Shown piece after piece: positions 35,416-44,462 of a stretch of 64,000 nt of DNA. The DNA comes from Bacteroidales bacterium (GTDB taxonomy: Bacteria; Bacteroidota; Bacteroidia; Bacteroidales; WCHB1-69), in NCBI GenBank assembly GCA_017615795.1, contig JAFZZK010000013.1:94855-158854 (forward strand). Reading direction: 5' to 3'. How positions within the stretch are numbered: the stretch's first letter is position 1; each line of letters begins with the position of its first letter. The position numbers were made by a program, and so were the translations under genes. The notes beneath the pieces were generated by a model, which did no database searches, was not told the origin of the DNA, and saw only the letters and a program-made list of their open reading frames with translations.

Positions 35416-35856
35416 ATGAGTGCAAGCAAGAAATTAGCAGCCAATGCTCGAAAAGAAGCGAACAAAACGGTGTACATGGCACGATTAGTGGATAATCCAA
35501 CCTCACCGCGCAAGACCCGGATCATGGCCAACGTGATTCGTGGCAAGAATGTGGACTATGCAATGAATGTCCTGAAATACAGTCCGAGAGAGGCTTCCGA
35601 GAAGTTGTTGAAGCTTCTGAAGTCTGCCATCGCAAACTGGCAAGTGAAGAATGAAGGCATGCGTTTGGAGAACGCAGACCTTTATGTGAAGACGATCATG
35701 GTGGATGGTGGTCGCATGCTGAAGCGTATCCGCACGGCTCCCCAAGGCCGCGCCAACCGCATCCGCAAGCGTTCCAACCACATCACCCTGGTGATTGCCG
35801 ACCGTAACACGGAAAACAACAATAATGAAATAATCAAAGAAGAATCACAAAATTAA
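35416..35856 (+). CDS. rplV: 50S ribosomal protein L22
   Basis: 146 residues. The L22 core is evident: 'NPTSPRKTRIMANVIRGKNV', 'ALKYSPREASEKLLKLLKSA'-like helices and the hairpin 'PQGRANRIRKRSNHITLVI' that lines the exit tunnel. The N terminus has a short Ala/Lys-rich extension and the C terminus an Asn/Glu-rich tail, both normal in Bacteroidota. It is unusual in being the first gene of its operon; rpsS normally precedes it. Confidence 0.96.
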   Translation: MSASKKLAANARKEANKTVYMARLVDNPTSPRKTRIMANVIRGKNVDYAMNVLKYSPREASEKLLKLLKSAIANWQVKNEGMRLENADLYVKTIMVDGGRMLKRIRTAPQGRANRIRKRSNHITLVIADRNTENNNNEIIKEESQN

Positions 35857-35866
35857 TTAATTAAGT

Positions 35867-36613
35867 ATGGGTCAGAAAGTAAATCCGGTAGGCATTCGCC
35901 TCGGTATCGTCAGAGGATGGGATTCTAATTGGTATGGCGGCAAAAATTTCGCCAGTAAGATTGTCGAAGACGACAAAGTTAGAAAGTACCTGAATGTCAA
36001 GTTTGCAAAGGCCGGAATTTCCAAAATTTACATTGAAAGAACGCTGAAACTCGTCACCGTCACCATCATGACGGCACGTCCGGGCCTCATCATCGGCAAG
36101 GGCGGCCAAGAGGTCGACAAGGTGAAAGAAGAGCTGAAGGTCATCACGGGCAAGGAAATCCAGATCAACATCGTGGAAGTGAAGCGCCCTGACCTGGATG
36201 CTCAACTCGTGGCACAGAACATTGCCAAGCAAATTGAAGGCCGTGTGGCTTACAAGAAGGCCATCAAGACTGCCATTTCCACCACGATGCGCGCCAACGC
36301 CGAAGGCATCAAGGTGACCGCTGCCGGTCGTCTGGGTGGTGCTGAAATCGCTCGTGCCGAGCACTTCAAAGAGGGTCGTATTCCCTTGCACACGCTGCGT
36401 GCCGACATCGACTACGCTCCCGTCGAGGCCCACACCACATACGGTTGCATCGGTATCAAGGTTTGGATTTGCCGCGGTTTCGTCTATGGCAAGCGCGACC
36501 TGTTCACCCTCACCGAAGCAGGCAAGGACGCCAAGGCTCCTCAACGCAGGATGACCCGCGGTCCCCGCAAGGGCGAAGGCCGTGGTCCCCGCACCAACAA
36601 CAGAAACAACTAA
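35867..36613 (+). CDS. rpsC: 30S ribosomal protein S3
   Basis: 248 residues. It starts '[14 protein letters not shown]' and contains the type II KH motif '[20 protein letters not shown]' (about 65-85) and the C-terminal domain '[20 protein letters not shown]'. It sits at the mRNA entry channel and shows helicase activity with S4 and S5 in other bacteria. It starts 10 bases after rplV. The tail is basic and Gly/Arg-rich ('[12 protein letters not shown]'). Confidence 0.97.
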   Translation: MGQKVNPVGIRLGIVRGWDSNWYGGKNFASKIVEDDKVRKYLNVKFAKAGISKIYIERTLKLVTVTIMTARPGLIIGKGGQEVDKVKEELKVITGKEIQINIVEVKRPDLDAQLVAQNIAKQIEGRVAYKKAIKTAISTTMRANAEGIKVTAAGRLGGAEIARAEHFKEGRIPLHTLRADIDYAPVEAHTTYGCIGIKVWICRGFVYGKRDLFTLTEAGKDAKAPQRRMTRGPRKGEGRGPRTNNRNN

Positions 36614-36671
36614 TAATGCCGACGCCAAGATGCCGGCTTGAAATAATCAATAACACAAAACATTAAAAGCA

Positions 36672-37097
36672 ATGTTACAACCGAAAAAAACCAGATACAG
36701 AAGGCCGCAAAAAGGCAGAATGAAATCCATCACCAAACGTGGTGCCACGATTTCGTTCGGTTCCTTTGCGCTCAAGACGCTTGACCAATGTTGGATCAGC
36801 GCCCGCCAAATCGAGGCCGCCCGTCAGGCTATCACCCGTGAGATGAAGCGTGAGGGTCAGCTTTGGATTCGCATATTCCCCGACCGCCCCGTGACCGCCA
36901 AGGGTTTGGGTGTCCGTATGGGTAAAGGTAAAGGTACTCCCGAGTCTTGGGCCGCACGCGTCAGCCCGGGCCGCATCCTCTTCGAGGCTGACGGCATCCC
37001 CATGGAAGTGGCTAAGGAAGCCATGAGACTTGGCGCCCAGAAACTGCCTGTTCACACAAAGTTCATTGTCAGAAGAGATTATTCTCCCGAAATTTAA
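36672..37097 (+). CDS. rplP: 50S ribosomal protein L16
   Basis: 141 residues with '[18 protein letters not shown]', '[20 protein letters not shown]', '[20 protein letters not shown]' and '[16 protein letters not shown]'. It binds 23S rRNA near the A-site tRNA elbow. The 58-base gap after rpsC is the longest up to this point in the operon and shows no promoter match. Confidence 0.97.
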   Translation: MLQPKKTRYRRPQKGRMKSITKRGATISFGSFALKTLDQCWISARQIEAARQAITREMKREGQLWIRIFPDRPVTAKGLGVRMGKGKGTPESWAARVSPGRILFEADGIPMEVAKEAMRLGAQKLPVHTKFIVRRDYSPEI

Positions 37098-37109
37098 TCC
37101 GAGAAAGCT

Positions 37110-37310
37110 ATGAAACAGACTGTAATTAACGAACTTACCACTGCTGAAGTGAAGGAAAGACTGGTTGTCGAGCAAGAGAACCTCGTCAAGATGAGACTCA
37201 ACCATGCCATCTCCCCGTTAGAGAACCCCCAGTCCATCAAAGATCAACGTAGAACCATCGCCAGACTGCACACCGAGTTGCGCAAACGCGAATTAAACGA
37301 TAAAAAATAG
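37110..37310 (+). CDS. rpmC: 50S ribosomal protein L29
   Basis: 66 residues, a helical hairpin with '[20 protein letters not shown]', '[20 protein letters not shown]' and a basic end. It binds near the tunnel exit beside L23. It starts 12 bases after rplP, and rpsQ follows after 2 bases. Confidence 0.95.
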   Translation: MKQTVINELTTAEVKERLVVEQENLVKMRLNHAISPLENPQSIKDQRRTIARLHTELRKRELNDKK

Positions 37311-37312
37311 TT

Positions 37313-37567
37313 ATGGAAAGAAACAATAGAAAAGTGAGAGAAGGTGTCGTGGTCAGCGACAAGATGGACAAATCCATCGTCATCAAGGTGGAACGCAAGA
37401 TGAAACACCCCATTTACGGGAAGTTCCTGAAACGCTCCACGAAGTTCATGGCACACGATGAGAATAACGATTGCCACATCGGCGACCGCGTCAGAATTAT
37501 GGAGACCAGACCCTTGAGCAAGAACAAGTGCTGGCGTTTAGTAGAAATCATAGAAAGAGCTAAATAG
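37313..37567 (+). CDS. rpsQ: 30S ribosomal protein S17
   Basis: 84 residues, an OB-fold protein with '[19 protein letters not shown]', '[19 protein letters not shown]' and '[20 protein letters not shown]'. It binds 16S rRNA helices 7 and 11 and helps 30S assembly. Its stop is 2 bases before the rplN start. Confidence 0.97.
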   Translation: MERNNRKVREGVVVSDKMDKSIVIKVERKMKHPIYGKFLKRSTKFMAHDENNDCHIGDRVRIMETRPLSKNKCWRLVEIIERAK

Positions 37568-37569
37568 TT

Positions 37570-37938
37570 ATGATACAACAAGAATCAAGATTATCAGTAG
37601 CTGATAACAGCGGTGCTAAGGAAGTCCTCTGTATCCGCGTTTTGGGAGGCACCAAGAAACGTTATGCCTCCGTGGGCGACAAGATTGTTGTTGCCATCAA
37701 GAGCGCTATCCCTTCCGGTCAAGTCAAGGCTGGCACTGTCTCCAAGGCCGTGGTTGTCCGCACCAAGAGACCTGTTCGTCGTAACGACGGTTCCTATATC
37801 CGCTTCGACGACAACGCCGTGGTGTTGCTCACCCCCGCCGACGAGTTGCGCGGCACGCGTATCTTCGGACCCGTTGCACGTGAACTCCGTGAGAAACAAT
37901 TCATGAAGATCGTGTCTTTGGCACCAGAAGTACTTTAG
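37570..37938 (+). CDS. rplN: 50S ribosomal protein L14
   Basis: 122 residues, the exact usual length. Hallmarks are '[19 protein letters not shown]', '[20 protein letters not shown]' and '[14 protein letters not shown]'. It forms the inter-subunit bridge B8 with 16S rRNA and is the docking site of the silencing factor RsfS. It is followed by a 68-base gap before rplX. Confidence 0.97.
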   Translation: MIQQESRLSVADNSGAKEVLCIRVLGGTKKRYASVGDKIVVAIKSAIPSGQVKAGTVSKAVVVRTKRPVRRNDGSYIRFDDNAVVLLTPADELRGTRIFGPVARELREKQFMKIVSLAPEVL

Positions 37939-38006
37939 AAATTAATAATAAACGATACAATTGACAAAGACCAATTGGTAAACAACCCCAAAAAACAAGC
38001 GACAAA

Positions 38007-38321
38007 ATGAAACTTAAGATCAAAAAAGGCGACCTCGTTAAAGTGATTGCAGGCGAGAGCAGAAAGTCCCAGGGCAAGGTCCTCGAAGTCCTGCCCGACC
38101 AGCAAAAGGCACTGGTCGAGGGATGCAACCTCGTCTCCAAGAGCACGAAACCCAACGCCAAGAACCCCAACGGAGGCATCATCCAAAAGGAGGCCCCCAT
38201 CCACATCTCGAACCTTATGCTCATCGACGCAAAAGGTAATGCTACCCGCGTGGGCAGAAGAAAGAACGCCGACGGCAAATTAGTTAGATATTCCAAAAAA
38301 TCAGGAGAGGAGATTAAGTAA
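38007..38321 (+). CDS. rplX: 50S ribosomal protein L24
   Basis: 104 residues with the KOW motif '[20 protein letters not shown]' (about 5-25), '[20 protein letters not shown]' and '[17 protein letters not shown]'. It is an assembly initiator for the 50S subunit. Its stop and the rplE start overlap (TAATG at 38319-38323), so translation is coupled. Confidence 0.96.
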   Translation: MKLKIKKGDLVKVIAGESRKSQGKVLEVLPDQQKALVEGCNLVSKSTKPNAKNPNGGIIQKEAPIHISNLMLIDAKGNATRVGRRKNADGKLVRYSKKSGEEIK

Positions 38322-38872
38322 TGACACCAAGATACAAGGAAAAATATCAGAAAGAGGTGCTCCCCGCCCTCAAGGAACAGTTCGGATTCAAGTCCGTCAT
38401 GCGCGTTCCCCGCATCACCAAGATTTGCCTCAACCAAGGCCTTGGCAAGTTCGGCATCGCCGACAAGAAACTCATTGACGCAGGTGTCCAGGAAATGACT
38501 ATGATCGCCGGTCAGAAGGCCGTCGCCACCAAGTCCAAGAAGGATATCTCCAACTTCAAGCTGAGAAAAGGCATGCCCATCGGCGTGCGCGTGACCCTTC
38601 ACGGTGACCGCATGTACGAATTCCTCGACCGTCTCATCTCCGTCTCCATCCCCCGTATCCGCGACTTCCGCGGCATCAGCGACAAGGGTTTCGACGGCAG
38701 AGGCAACTACACCCTCGGTATTCCCGAGCAGATCATTTTCCCCGAAATCGATATCGACAAGGTGGCTAAAATCAACGGTATGGACATCACTTTCGTGACT
38801 ACCGCACGCAACGACAAGGAGTGTCTCGCATTATTGAAAGAATTTGGCTTCCCCTTCAAAAATCAGAAATAG
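38321..38872 (+). CDS. rplE: 50S ribosomal protein L5
   Basis: 183 residues with '[15 protein letters not shown]', '[19 protein letters not shown]', '[20 protein letters not shown]' and '[13 protein letters not shown]'. It binds 5S rRNA in the central protuberance with L18. It overlaps rplX by one base and is followed after one base by rpsN. Confidence 0.97.
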   Translation: MTPRYKEKYQKEVLPALKEQFGFKSVMRVPRITKICLNQGLGKFGIADKKLIDAGVQEMTMIAGQKAVATKSKKDISNFKLRKGMPIGVRVTLHGDRMYEFLDRLISVSIPRIRDFRGISDKGFDGRGNYTLGIPEQIIFPEIDIDKVAKINGMDITFVTTARNDKECLALLKEFGFPFKNQK

Positions 38873-38873
38873 T

Positions 38874-39173
38874 ATGGCAAAAGAATCATTAAAAGCTAAA
38901 GAAGTTAAAAGAGCAAAATTGGTTGCTAAATATAGTGCGAAACGCGCGGAACTCAAGAAAATCATGAACGGCGACGACTACGACGCCAAACGTGCCGCTG
39001 ACATTGCGCTGCAAAAGCTTCCCCCCAACTCCAACCCCATCCGCATGCACAACCGCTGCAAGCTGACCGGCCGTCCCAAAGGCTATATCCGCCAGTTCGG
39101 ACTCTCCCGTATCAACTTCCGCGAAATGGCTATGGCAGGATTGATTCCCGGAGTGAAGAAAGCTAGTTGGTAA
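38874..39173 (+). CDS. rpsN: 30S ribosomal protein S14 (zinc-free type)
   Basis: 99 residues, the long form without zinc-binding CxxC pairs. It has '[20 protein letters not shown]', '[20 protein letters not shown]' and '[20 protein letters not shown]'. The start ATG 38874 follows the rplE stop by one base; a reading that starts at 38844 lies inside rplE and is rejected. Confidence 0.96.
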   Translation: MAKESLKAKEVKRAKLVAKYSAKRAELKKIMNGDDYDAKRAADIALQKLPPNSNPIRMHNRCKLTGRPKGYIRQFGLSRINFREMAMAGLIPGVKKASW

Positions 39174-39196
39174 CATTAAATTTAGGAGATTACAGT

Positions 39197-39595
39197 ATGA
39201 ATACCGATCCGATATCCGATTATTTGACTCGTTTGAGAAACGCTATCCGCGCTAATCACAAGGTGGTTGAAATTCCCGCCTCCAACGAGAAAAGAGCAAT
39301 CACCAAGATTCTCTTCGAAAAAGGTTATATTCTCAATTACAAGTTTATCGATGACGTACACCCCAAGATGATCAAGATCGCCTTGAAGTACCATCCGGTA
39401 ACCAAACAATCCGCCATCACGACCCTGCAACGCGCCAGCCGTCCCGGTTTGCGTAAGTATGCCGGCGTGGCAAACATGCCCTCCGTGCTCAATGGTCTCG
39501 GCATCGCCATCGTGTCCACATCCCATGGTATGATGACCGACAAAGAGGCCAAGGCTCAGAATGTTGGTGGTGAAGTTATTTGTTACATCAGCTAA
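39197..39595 (+). CDS. rpsH: 30S ribosomal protein S8
   Basis: 132 residues with 'TDPISDYLTRLRNAIRANHK', 'RASRPGLRKYAGVANMPSVL' and 'GIAIVSTSHGMMTDKEAKAQ', then the C-terminal 'GGEVICYIS'. It binds the central 16S domain and in other bacteria represses the spc operon. ATG 39197 is preceded by an AGGAG at 39184-39188, a clearer ribosome site than most in this phylum. Confidence 0.97.
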   Translation: MNTDPISDYLTRLRNAIRANHKVVEIPASNEKRAITKILFEKGYILNYKFIDDVHPKMIKIALKYHPVTKQSAITTLQRASRPGLRKYAGVANMPSVLNGLGIAIVSTSHGMMTDKEAKAQNVGGEVICYIS

Positions 39596-39611
39596 TATAG
39601 GAGGAACCGTT

Positions 39612-40172
39612 ATGTCAAGAATAGGAAAATTGCAAATCGCCGTTCCATCCGGCGTCGAAATCAAGAGAGACGAAAAATCCCACATCGTCACCGTCAAGGG
39701 CCCGAAAGGCGAACTTCAACAATATGTTGACCCCCGCATCGAGCTGAACCTCGAAGACGGCTACCTCCACCTCACCCGCCCCACCGACAACAAGCGCGAC
39801 AAGTCCATGCACGGCCTCTACCGCGCCCTCATCAACAATATGGTCACTGGAGTCTCCCAAGGATTCCAGACCAAGATGGAAGTCGTCGGCGTCGGTTACA
39901 AGGCAGAAGCCAAGGGTGACCACCAACTCGACATGGGCTTGGGCTATTCCCACAATATCCTCTTCGATTTCCCGAAGGAGATCACTGTCCAGACCATCAA
40001 CGAAAAAGGTAAAAGCCCCATCATTATCTTGAGCTGCATTGACAAGCAGTTGCTTGGACAAGTTGCCAATAAGATTCGCTCATACCGCAAACCTGAACCT
40101 TACAAAGGCAAAGGTATACGTTTCGAAGGCGAAGTCATCAGAAAGAAAGCTGGCAAGTCAGCTGAAAAATAA
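39612..40172 (+). CDS. rplF: 50S ribosomal protein L6
   Basis: 186 residues. It starts 'MSRIGKLQIAVPSGVEIKRD' and has two alpha/beta repeats, with 'GLYRALINNMVTGVSQGFQT' between and the signature 'PEPYKGKGIRFEGEVIRKKA' at the end. ATG 39612 is supported by AGGAGG at 39600-39605; a longer reading begins inside rpsH and is rejected. Confidence 0.97.
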   Translation: MSRIGKLQIAVPSGVEIKRDEKSHIVTVKGPKGELQQYVDPRIELNLEDGYLHLTRPTDNKRDKSMHGLYRALINNMVTGVSQGFQTKMEVVGVGYKAEAKGDHQLDMGLGYSHNILFDFPKEITVQTINEKGKSPIIILSCIDKQLLGQVANKIRSYRKPEPYKGKGIRFEGEVIRKKAGKSAEK

Positions 40173-40193
40173 CCGTTCTAATACTTTATCAAC

Positions 40194-40553
40194 ATGGCTA
40201 ATAATAAGAAAGAATATAGAAGAAAAAGGATTAAGAACCGCATTCGCAGAATTGTCAGCGGTACCCCTGCCCGCCCCAGATTGTCCGTGTTCAGAAGCAA
40301 CCGTGACATTTATGTGCAGATTATTGACGACATGGCTGGCGTGACCCTCGTTTCCGCATCCTCCAAACTGGCCGGCATCGCCGAACAACCAGGCACCAAG
40401 ATTGAAAAGTCCGCCCTCGTAGGCAAAGAAATCGCTCAACGCGCTCTTGCAGCCGGTATCAGCGAGGTTGTCTTCGACCGTAACGGCTATTTGTATCACG
40501 GAAGAGTTAAATCCCTGGCCGACGCAGCCAGAGAAGGTGGTCTCAAATTTTAA
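40194..40553 (+). CDS. rplR: 50S ribosomal protein L18
   Basis: 119 residues with the basic N terminus '[20 protein letters not shown]', then '[20 protein letters not shown]' and '[20 protein letters not shown]' before 'EGGLKF'. It binds 5S rRNA. It is followed after 12 bases by rpsE. Confidence 0.97.
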   Translation: MANNKKEYRRKRIKNRIRRIVSGTPARPRLSVFRSNRDIYVQIIDDMAGVTLVSASSKLAGIAEQPGTKIEKSALVGKEIAQRALAAGISEVVFDRNGYLYHGRVKSLADAAREGGLKF

Positions 40554-40565
40554 ACCCAAAGAACT

Positions 40566-41084
40566 ATGGCTAACGCAAACATAAAGAAAGTAAAAGCTAC
40601 CGACCTCGAACTCAAAGAGAGAATGGTGGCAGTGAACAGAGTGGTGAAAGTCACCAAGGGCGGACGCATCTTCAGCTTCGCGGCTATCGTGGTGGTCGGC
40701 AATGAAAACGGAATCGTGGGCTACGGCCTTGGCAAGGCAAAGGAAGTCTCCACCGCCATCGCCAAAGGCACCGAGGACGCCAAAAAGAACCTCATCCAGG
40801 TTCCTGTCCTGAAAGGCACTATCCCCCACGCCCAAGAGGGTAAGTACAGTGGCGCCACCGTCTTCATGAAACCCGCAGCTCCTGGTACCGGTGTCATCGC
40901 CGGCGGTGCTATGCGTGCCGTGCTCGAAAGCGTCGGCGTGAAGAACGTGCTCGCCAAGTCCAAAGGCTCCTCCAACCCGCACAGCGTGGTGAAGGCTACC
41001 TTCGACGCCCTCTCCAAGATGCGCGACGCTTACACCGTGGCTCAAGTCCGCGGCATCGGCCTCGACAAAGTCTTCAACGGCTAA
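40566..41084 (+). CDS. rpsE: 30S ribosomal protein S5
   Basis: 172 residues with '[20 protein letters not shown]', '[20 protein letters not shown]', '[20 protein letters not shown]' and '[10 protein letters not shown]'. It lies at the mRNA entry site and influences decoding accuracy. rpmD, rplO and secY normally follow, but here the operon ends at a terminator and a divergent unrelated gene. Confidence 0.97.
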   Translation: MANANIKKVKATDLELKERMVAVNRVVKVTKGGRIFSFAAIVVVGNENGIVGYGLGKAKEVSTAIAKGTEDAKKNLIQVPVLKGTIPHAQEGKYSGATVFMKPAAPGTGVIAGGAMRAVLESVGVKNVLAKSKGSSNPHSVVKATFDALSKMRDAYTVAQVRGIGLDKVFNG

Positions 41085-41115
41085 TACCCGAAATCACAGT
41101 TTTTATTCATACTTC

Positions 41116-41148
41116 AAAAAGGACTGCCAAATGGCGGTCCTTTTTTTT
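41116..41148. terminator. Terminator between rpsE and the DUF819 gene
   Basis: GGACTGCC (41121-41128) pairs with GGCGGTCC (41133-41140) with one G-U pair; eight T residues follow on the plus strand and five A residues precede, so it can act on both converging genes. Confidence 0.9.
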
Positions 41149-41182
41149 GTGCCACCGCCCCACGTGCGAGGAAGTCCCTTTG

Positions 41183-42346
41183 CTATAGGTGGCTTAGAAG
41201 CAGAAACATCCCGATGCCCAAATAGTTGCCGACGGCGTATCCGAGCAAGCCAATGGCGATGCCGGGAAGGATGACATCCTTGTTTCTCAGCACGGTAGCC
41301 ACTAAAGGCACGAATGGAGGGGAGTTGATTAGCGCAATGGAGGAGGCCAACATAAGGTCGCCGTCGAGCTTGAAAAGCCGGGTGAACAGAATCTGCAGCA
41401 GGAAAGACCCCAATACGGCGAAGGCAATATAGTAGAGAATGAAAATATGCTTGGAGAACTCCAAGTCGTGAACGTTCACCATCGTGGCCACAGCCAAGCA
41501 GAAAACGTAAACAAAGTACTGCCCGACTTCGAATGTCCCCTCTAATCTCTTGACGGGCTTCCAGAAGGAGAGCACGATGGAGAGGGTGGTGATGGTGATG
41601 ATGATGACGGCCACGGTGTTGTCGAGGGGGATGACCCGCGACAAGGAGTATGATGCGGCCACGATGACGGCAGCGGTGGCGATGCCCAAGGCCCGGTTGC
41701 CCACGGTGGGCCAGAACCCTTTGTTGTCCTTGGCATTCTCGGTGGCTTCGGTTGCGTCGTCTGCTCTGCGAACCTTTGCCGGAAACAAGAGTTGTACGAT
41801 TTTCCTTCCCCAAAAAACGATGATGAGCAAGTAGATGCTGGTTACCACCAGATCGTAGCCTGAGACCAGCAAAAAGAGATGCTGGGGCAGGTCGACGGCT
41901 TTCGAGACGGGTGCGAGGTTGGGAATGCCGCCTGTGTAGATGCCGACCATCACGGCACCGATCTTGGCGAATTCCGTGTCTGTAAGTCCTGCGGACGCGA
42001 TCTGTGACCGGAAAATGAAGAATCCGGCAATGATGACCACCAAAATGCTGAACAACCCCGCGAAAAACGCCTTGAACATGCTTTTGGCTGACCAGAGCCT
42101 GAAATTGCACCCCAGCAACATCAATGGGATGGCAATGAGCACCACCACGTTGGAAACATTTTCGCAAACCGTGGACGTGGCTTCTCCCACAATGCCGATG
42201 TTGCCCACCAAGAGTCCTACGATGTACAGGATGACCATCGGACTGATTTTGTTGATAACGGGCCAGCGTTCGGCCATTTTAACGGTCAAAAACGGGATGC
42301 CGAACAGGTAAACTGCTGTCGCAAAAATTGTGAGGATCTCGGACAT
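41183..42346 (-). CDS. DUF819 family multi-pass membrane protein
   Basis: 387 residues with about ten hydrophobic helices arranged as two halves around a charged cytoplasmic loop (about 195-215). The segment 'GIYTGGIPNLAPVSKA' near residue 140 and 'LINSPPFVPLVATVL' near 345 are typical of DUF819 (YjcL-like) transporters, in which paired Gly/Pro-rich breaks may form the substrate site. The substrate is unknown. ATG 42346 is preferred over 42361 because the -7 box at 42372-42379 would leave almost no leader for the longer form. Confidence 0.8.
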   Translation of the reverse strand: MSEILTIFATAVYLFGIPFLTVKMAERWPVINKISPMVILYIVGLLVGNIGIVGEATSTVCENVSNVVVLIAIPLMLLGCNFRLWSAKSMFKAFFAGLFSILVVIIAGFFIFRSQIASAGLTDTEFAKIGAVMVGIYTGGIPNLAPVSKAVDLPQHLFLLVSGYDLVVTSIYLLIIVFWGRKIVQLLFPAKVRRADDATEATENAKDNKGFWPTVGNRALGIATAAVIVAASYSLSRVIPLDNTVAVIIITITTLSIVLSFWKPVKRLEGTFEVGQYFVYVFCLAVATMVNVHDLEFSKHIFILYYIAFAVLGSFLLQILFTRLFKLDGDLMLASSIALINSPPFVPLVATVLRNKDVILPGIAIGLLGYAVGNYLGIGMFLLLSHL

Positions 42347-42371
42347 GTTCAGATGACTCAAACCAATCGTG

Positions 42372-42379
42372 CAAAAATA
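42372..42379 (-). promoter_or_regulatory. -7 box of the DUF819 gene
   Basis: TATTTTTG on the minus strand matches TAnnTTTG, 26 bases before the chosen ATG 42346 and only 11 before the alternative. Confidence 0.6.
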
Positions 42380-42413
42380 CCGATTTTTTTCGATTGTGTC
42401 TAAAAAAAATTAT

Positions 42414-42421
42414 TACTTTTG
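42414..42421 (+). promoter_or_regulatory. -7 box of mscL
   Basis: TACTTTTG matches TAnnTTTG, 41 bases before the mscL start; an ATTG at 42393-42396 is a weak -33 candidate with a 17-base spacer. Confidence 0.6.
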
Positions 42422-42462
42422 CACTTCAATATTAATAGTATTAACTTTAAAACTTTTGTACT

Positions 42463-42924
42463 ATGGGCTTCCTTAAAGAATTTAAAGAATTTGCATTGAA
42501 AGGCAATGTCGTGGACATGGCAGTCGGTGTGATCATCGGCGGTGCTTTCGGCAAAATTGTCACTTCTCTTGTGAACGACATCCTGATGCCGCCTATCGGA
42601 TGGCTTCTCGGTGGCACAGACTTCACCAAACTGAGCCTGACGTTCCCGCAACGCAAGGTGATTGAAACGGTCGTGGGCGATGACGGTATCCCTCAAACCG
42701 TGGAAAAAATGATGGATCCTGTGACATGGAATTATGGTAACTTTATTCAAGTGACCATCGATTTCCTCATTGTGGCCTTCTGCATTTTCTTGGTCATCAA
42801 GGGTATCAACAAACTTTCAGCCCTTCGTAAGAAAGAGGAAGAAGCAGCTCCTGCACCGGCTCCCGAACCCTCTAACGAGGAAAAACTGCTCACCGAAATC
42901 CGCGACTTGCTGAAGAAAGAGTAG
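42463..42924 (+). CDS. mscL: Large-conductance mechanosensitive channel MscL
   Basis: 153 residues. The N-terminal amphipathic helix '[20 protein letters not shown]' leads into membrane helix 1 ('[20 protein letters not shown]', about 22-41), a periplasmic loop, helix 2 (about 92-112) and a charged C-terminal helix '[15 protein letters not shown]' after an Ala/Pro linker. It opens under hypo-osmotic shock. It is flanked by its own promoter and terminator, so it is monocistronic. Confidence 0.95.
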   Translation: MGFLKEFKEFALKGNVVDMAVGVIIGGAFGKIVTSLVNDILMPPIGWLLGGTDFTKLSLTFPQRKVIETVVGDDGIPQTVEKMMDPVTWNYGNFIQVTIDFLIVAFCIFLVIKGINKLSALRKKEEEAAPAPAPEPSNEEKLLTEIRDLLKKE

Positions 42925-42963
42925 TTTTGTTATAAACACTTCCTTTTGGGAGACGAGAAAACT

Positions 42964-42994
42964 ATGGGGCTAATCCGTTTAGCCCCATTTTTTT
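42964..42994 (+). terminator. Terminator after mscL
   Basis: A 10-bp stem (ATGGGGCTAA at 42964-42973 with TTAGCCCCAT at 42979-42988), a five-base loop and a T run of seven. Confidence 0.92.
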
Positions 42995-43034
42995 GAATAT
43001 CTGTCATTCACAAGATAAACCATAGTACTCGCAA

Positions 43035-44435
43035 ATGCCTGATATGTCCGAGCCTGTTCGAGAAACTTTCAACGACCATCCCATCTACTCGCTTTCCGAG
43101 GTTGCGATGAGTTTGCATCGCGTCGTGGAACGTACCTATCCGCAACCCTATTATATCAAGGCTGAAATCCTCAAGCTCAACTTTTATCCGTATAGCGGTC
43201 ACTGCTATCCCGAGCTGGTGGAAAAGGAGGGCAAGGAAATCAAGGCGGAGATGCGTGCCATCATCTGGGCATCCAACTATCAGCGTATCAACGAGCGCTT
43301 CGAACAAATCACGGGGGAGAAACTGAAAGAGGATATCCGCATCCTTTGCCTTGCCACCGTCGAGTTCAGTCCCAAGCATGGGCTGGCGTTGCACATTCAA
43401 GACATCGAGCCTTCCTACACGCTGGGTGAGATGGTACGTAACAAGCTGGCCGTTATTGAGCGGCTGAAAGAGGAGGGCGTCTTTATCCAAAACAAATCGC
43501 TCCAGCTGCCGTTGGTGCCCAAGCGTATCGCCGTGATTTCGGTGGAGACGAGCAAGGGCTACAGTGATTTCATAACCACATTGGCAGACAATCGCTACGG
43601 GTATCGCTTCGAGACAGAACTTTTCCCTTCCATATTGCAGGGCGACAAGGCCATTCTGGGAATGTCCGCCCGCCTGACGGAGATTGAGGCGCGCCAGAAA
43701 GAGTTTGATTGCGTGGCCATTGTGCGCGGTGGTGGCGGAGACGTGGGCCTGAGCTGTTACGACGACTACCAACTGGCGCATCGCGTGGCCACTTTCCCGC
43801 TGCCAGTCCTGACGGGCATCGGGCACTCCACCAACAAAACGGTGACCGACATGGTGGCGCACACGTCCAAAATCACGCCTACAGAGGTGGCCGTTGCGCT
43901 TGTCGCACGTTTTCATGATTTCGACGAGCGCGTGCAGCAACTTTTCGAGACATTGGCGCATCGCGCCACCGAAATGATTGCCGAAGAGAAACGCCTCTTG
44001 CTGGAATTGGATGCAACCTGCCGCATTGCAGTGCCGCGTGTCATGGCCGGGCATAAGCAACAGCTCGGACGGATCGCCCAACAGGTGGCCCTCAAGTCCA
44101 AGGAACTGATGCTGACGGAGAGTAACGCATTGGCTAAGATTTGGGATGATATCCTCCGCCTCAAAACCGAACGCCTTGTGCAGGAGCGGGAACTGCTCGA
44201 TGACTGTGCCAAAATACTGGCAACAGGAAGTCGCCAGATGGTGGAAAACCGGTTGGAAAAGGTCGCGATGCTGGAGGACAAGGTGCGTCTTCTGCATCCC
44301 GACAACATCCTTAAACGCGGTTTCAGCATCACCCGTCTGCAAGGACATGCCGTAACGGGCGCGGAAGCCCTCCAAGCAGGCGACCGTATCGTCACCCAGC
44401 TCTTTGAGGGCGAGGTGACGAGTGTGGTAACGTAA
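43035..44435 (+). CDS. xseA: Exodeoxyribonuclease VII large subunit
   Basis: 466 residues. An N-terminal OB fold ('YYIKAEILKLNFYPYSGHCY', 'KAEMRAIIWASNYQRI') is followed by the catalytic region 'KRIAVISVETSKGYSDF', 'VAIVRGGGGDVGLSCYDDY' and 'PVLTGIGHSTNKTVTDMVAH', a long coiled coil and a C-terminal 'NILKRGFSIT'. With XseB it degrades single-stranded DNA. The small subunit gene xseB, often adjacent, is not seen nearby. Confidence 0.94.
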   Translation: MPDMSEPVRETFNDHPIYSLSEVAMSLHRVVERTYPQPYYIKAEILKLNFYPYSGHCYPELVEKEGKEIKAEMRAIIWASNYQRINERFEQITGEKLKEDIRILCLATVEFSPKHGLALHIQDIEPSYTLGEMVRNKLAVIERLKEEGVFIQNKSLQLPLVPKRIAVISVETSKGYSDFITTLADNRYGYRFETELFPSILQGDKAILGMSARLTEIEARQKEFDCVAIVRGGGGDVGLSCYDDYQLAHRVATFPLPVLTGIGHSTNKTVTDMVAHTSKITPTEVAVALVARFHDFDERVQQLFETLAHRATEMIAEEKRLLLELDATCRIAVPRVMAGHKQQLGRIAQQVALKSKELMLTESNALAKIWDDILRLKTERLVQERELLDDCAKILATGSRQMVENRLEKVAMLEDKVRLLHPDNILKRGFSITRLQGHAVTGAEALQAGDRIVTQLFEGEVTSVVT

Positions 44436-44462
44436 TTATAATCCAAAATCCAAGATACAAAA

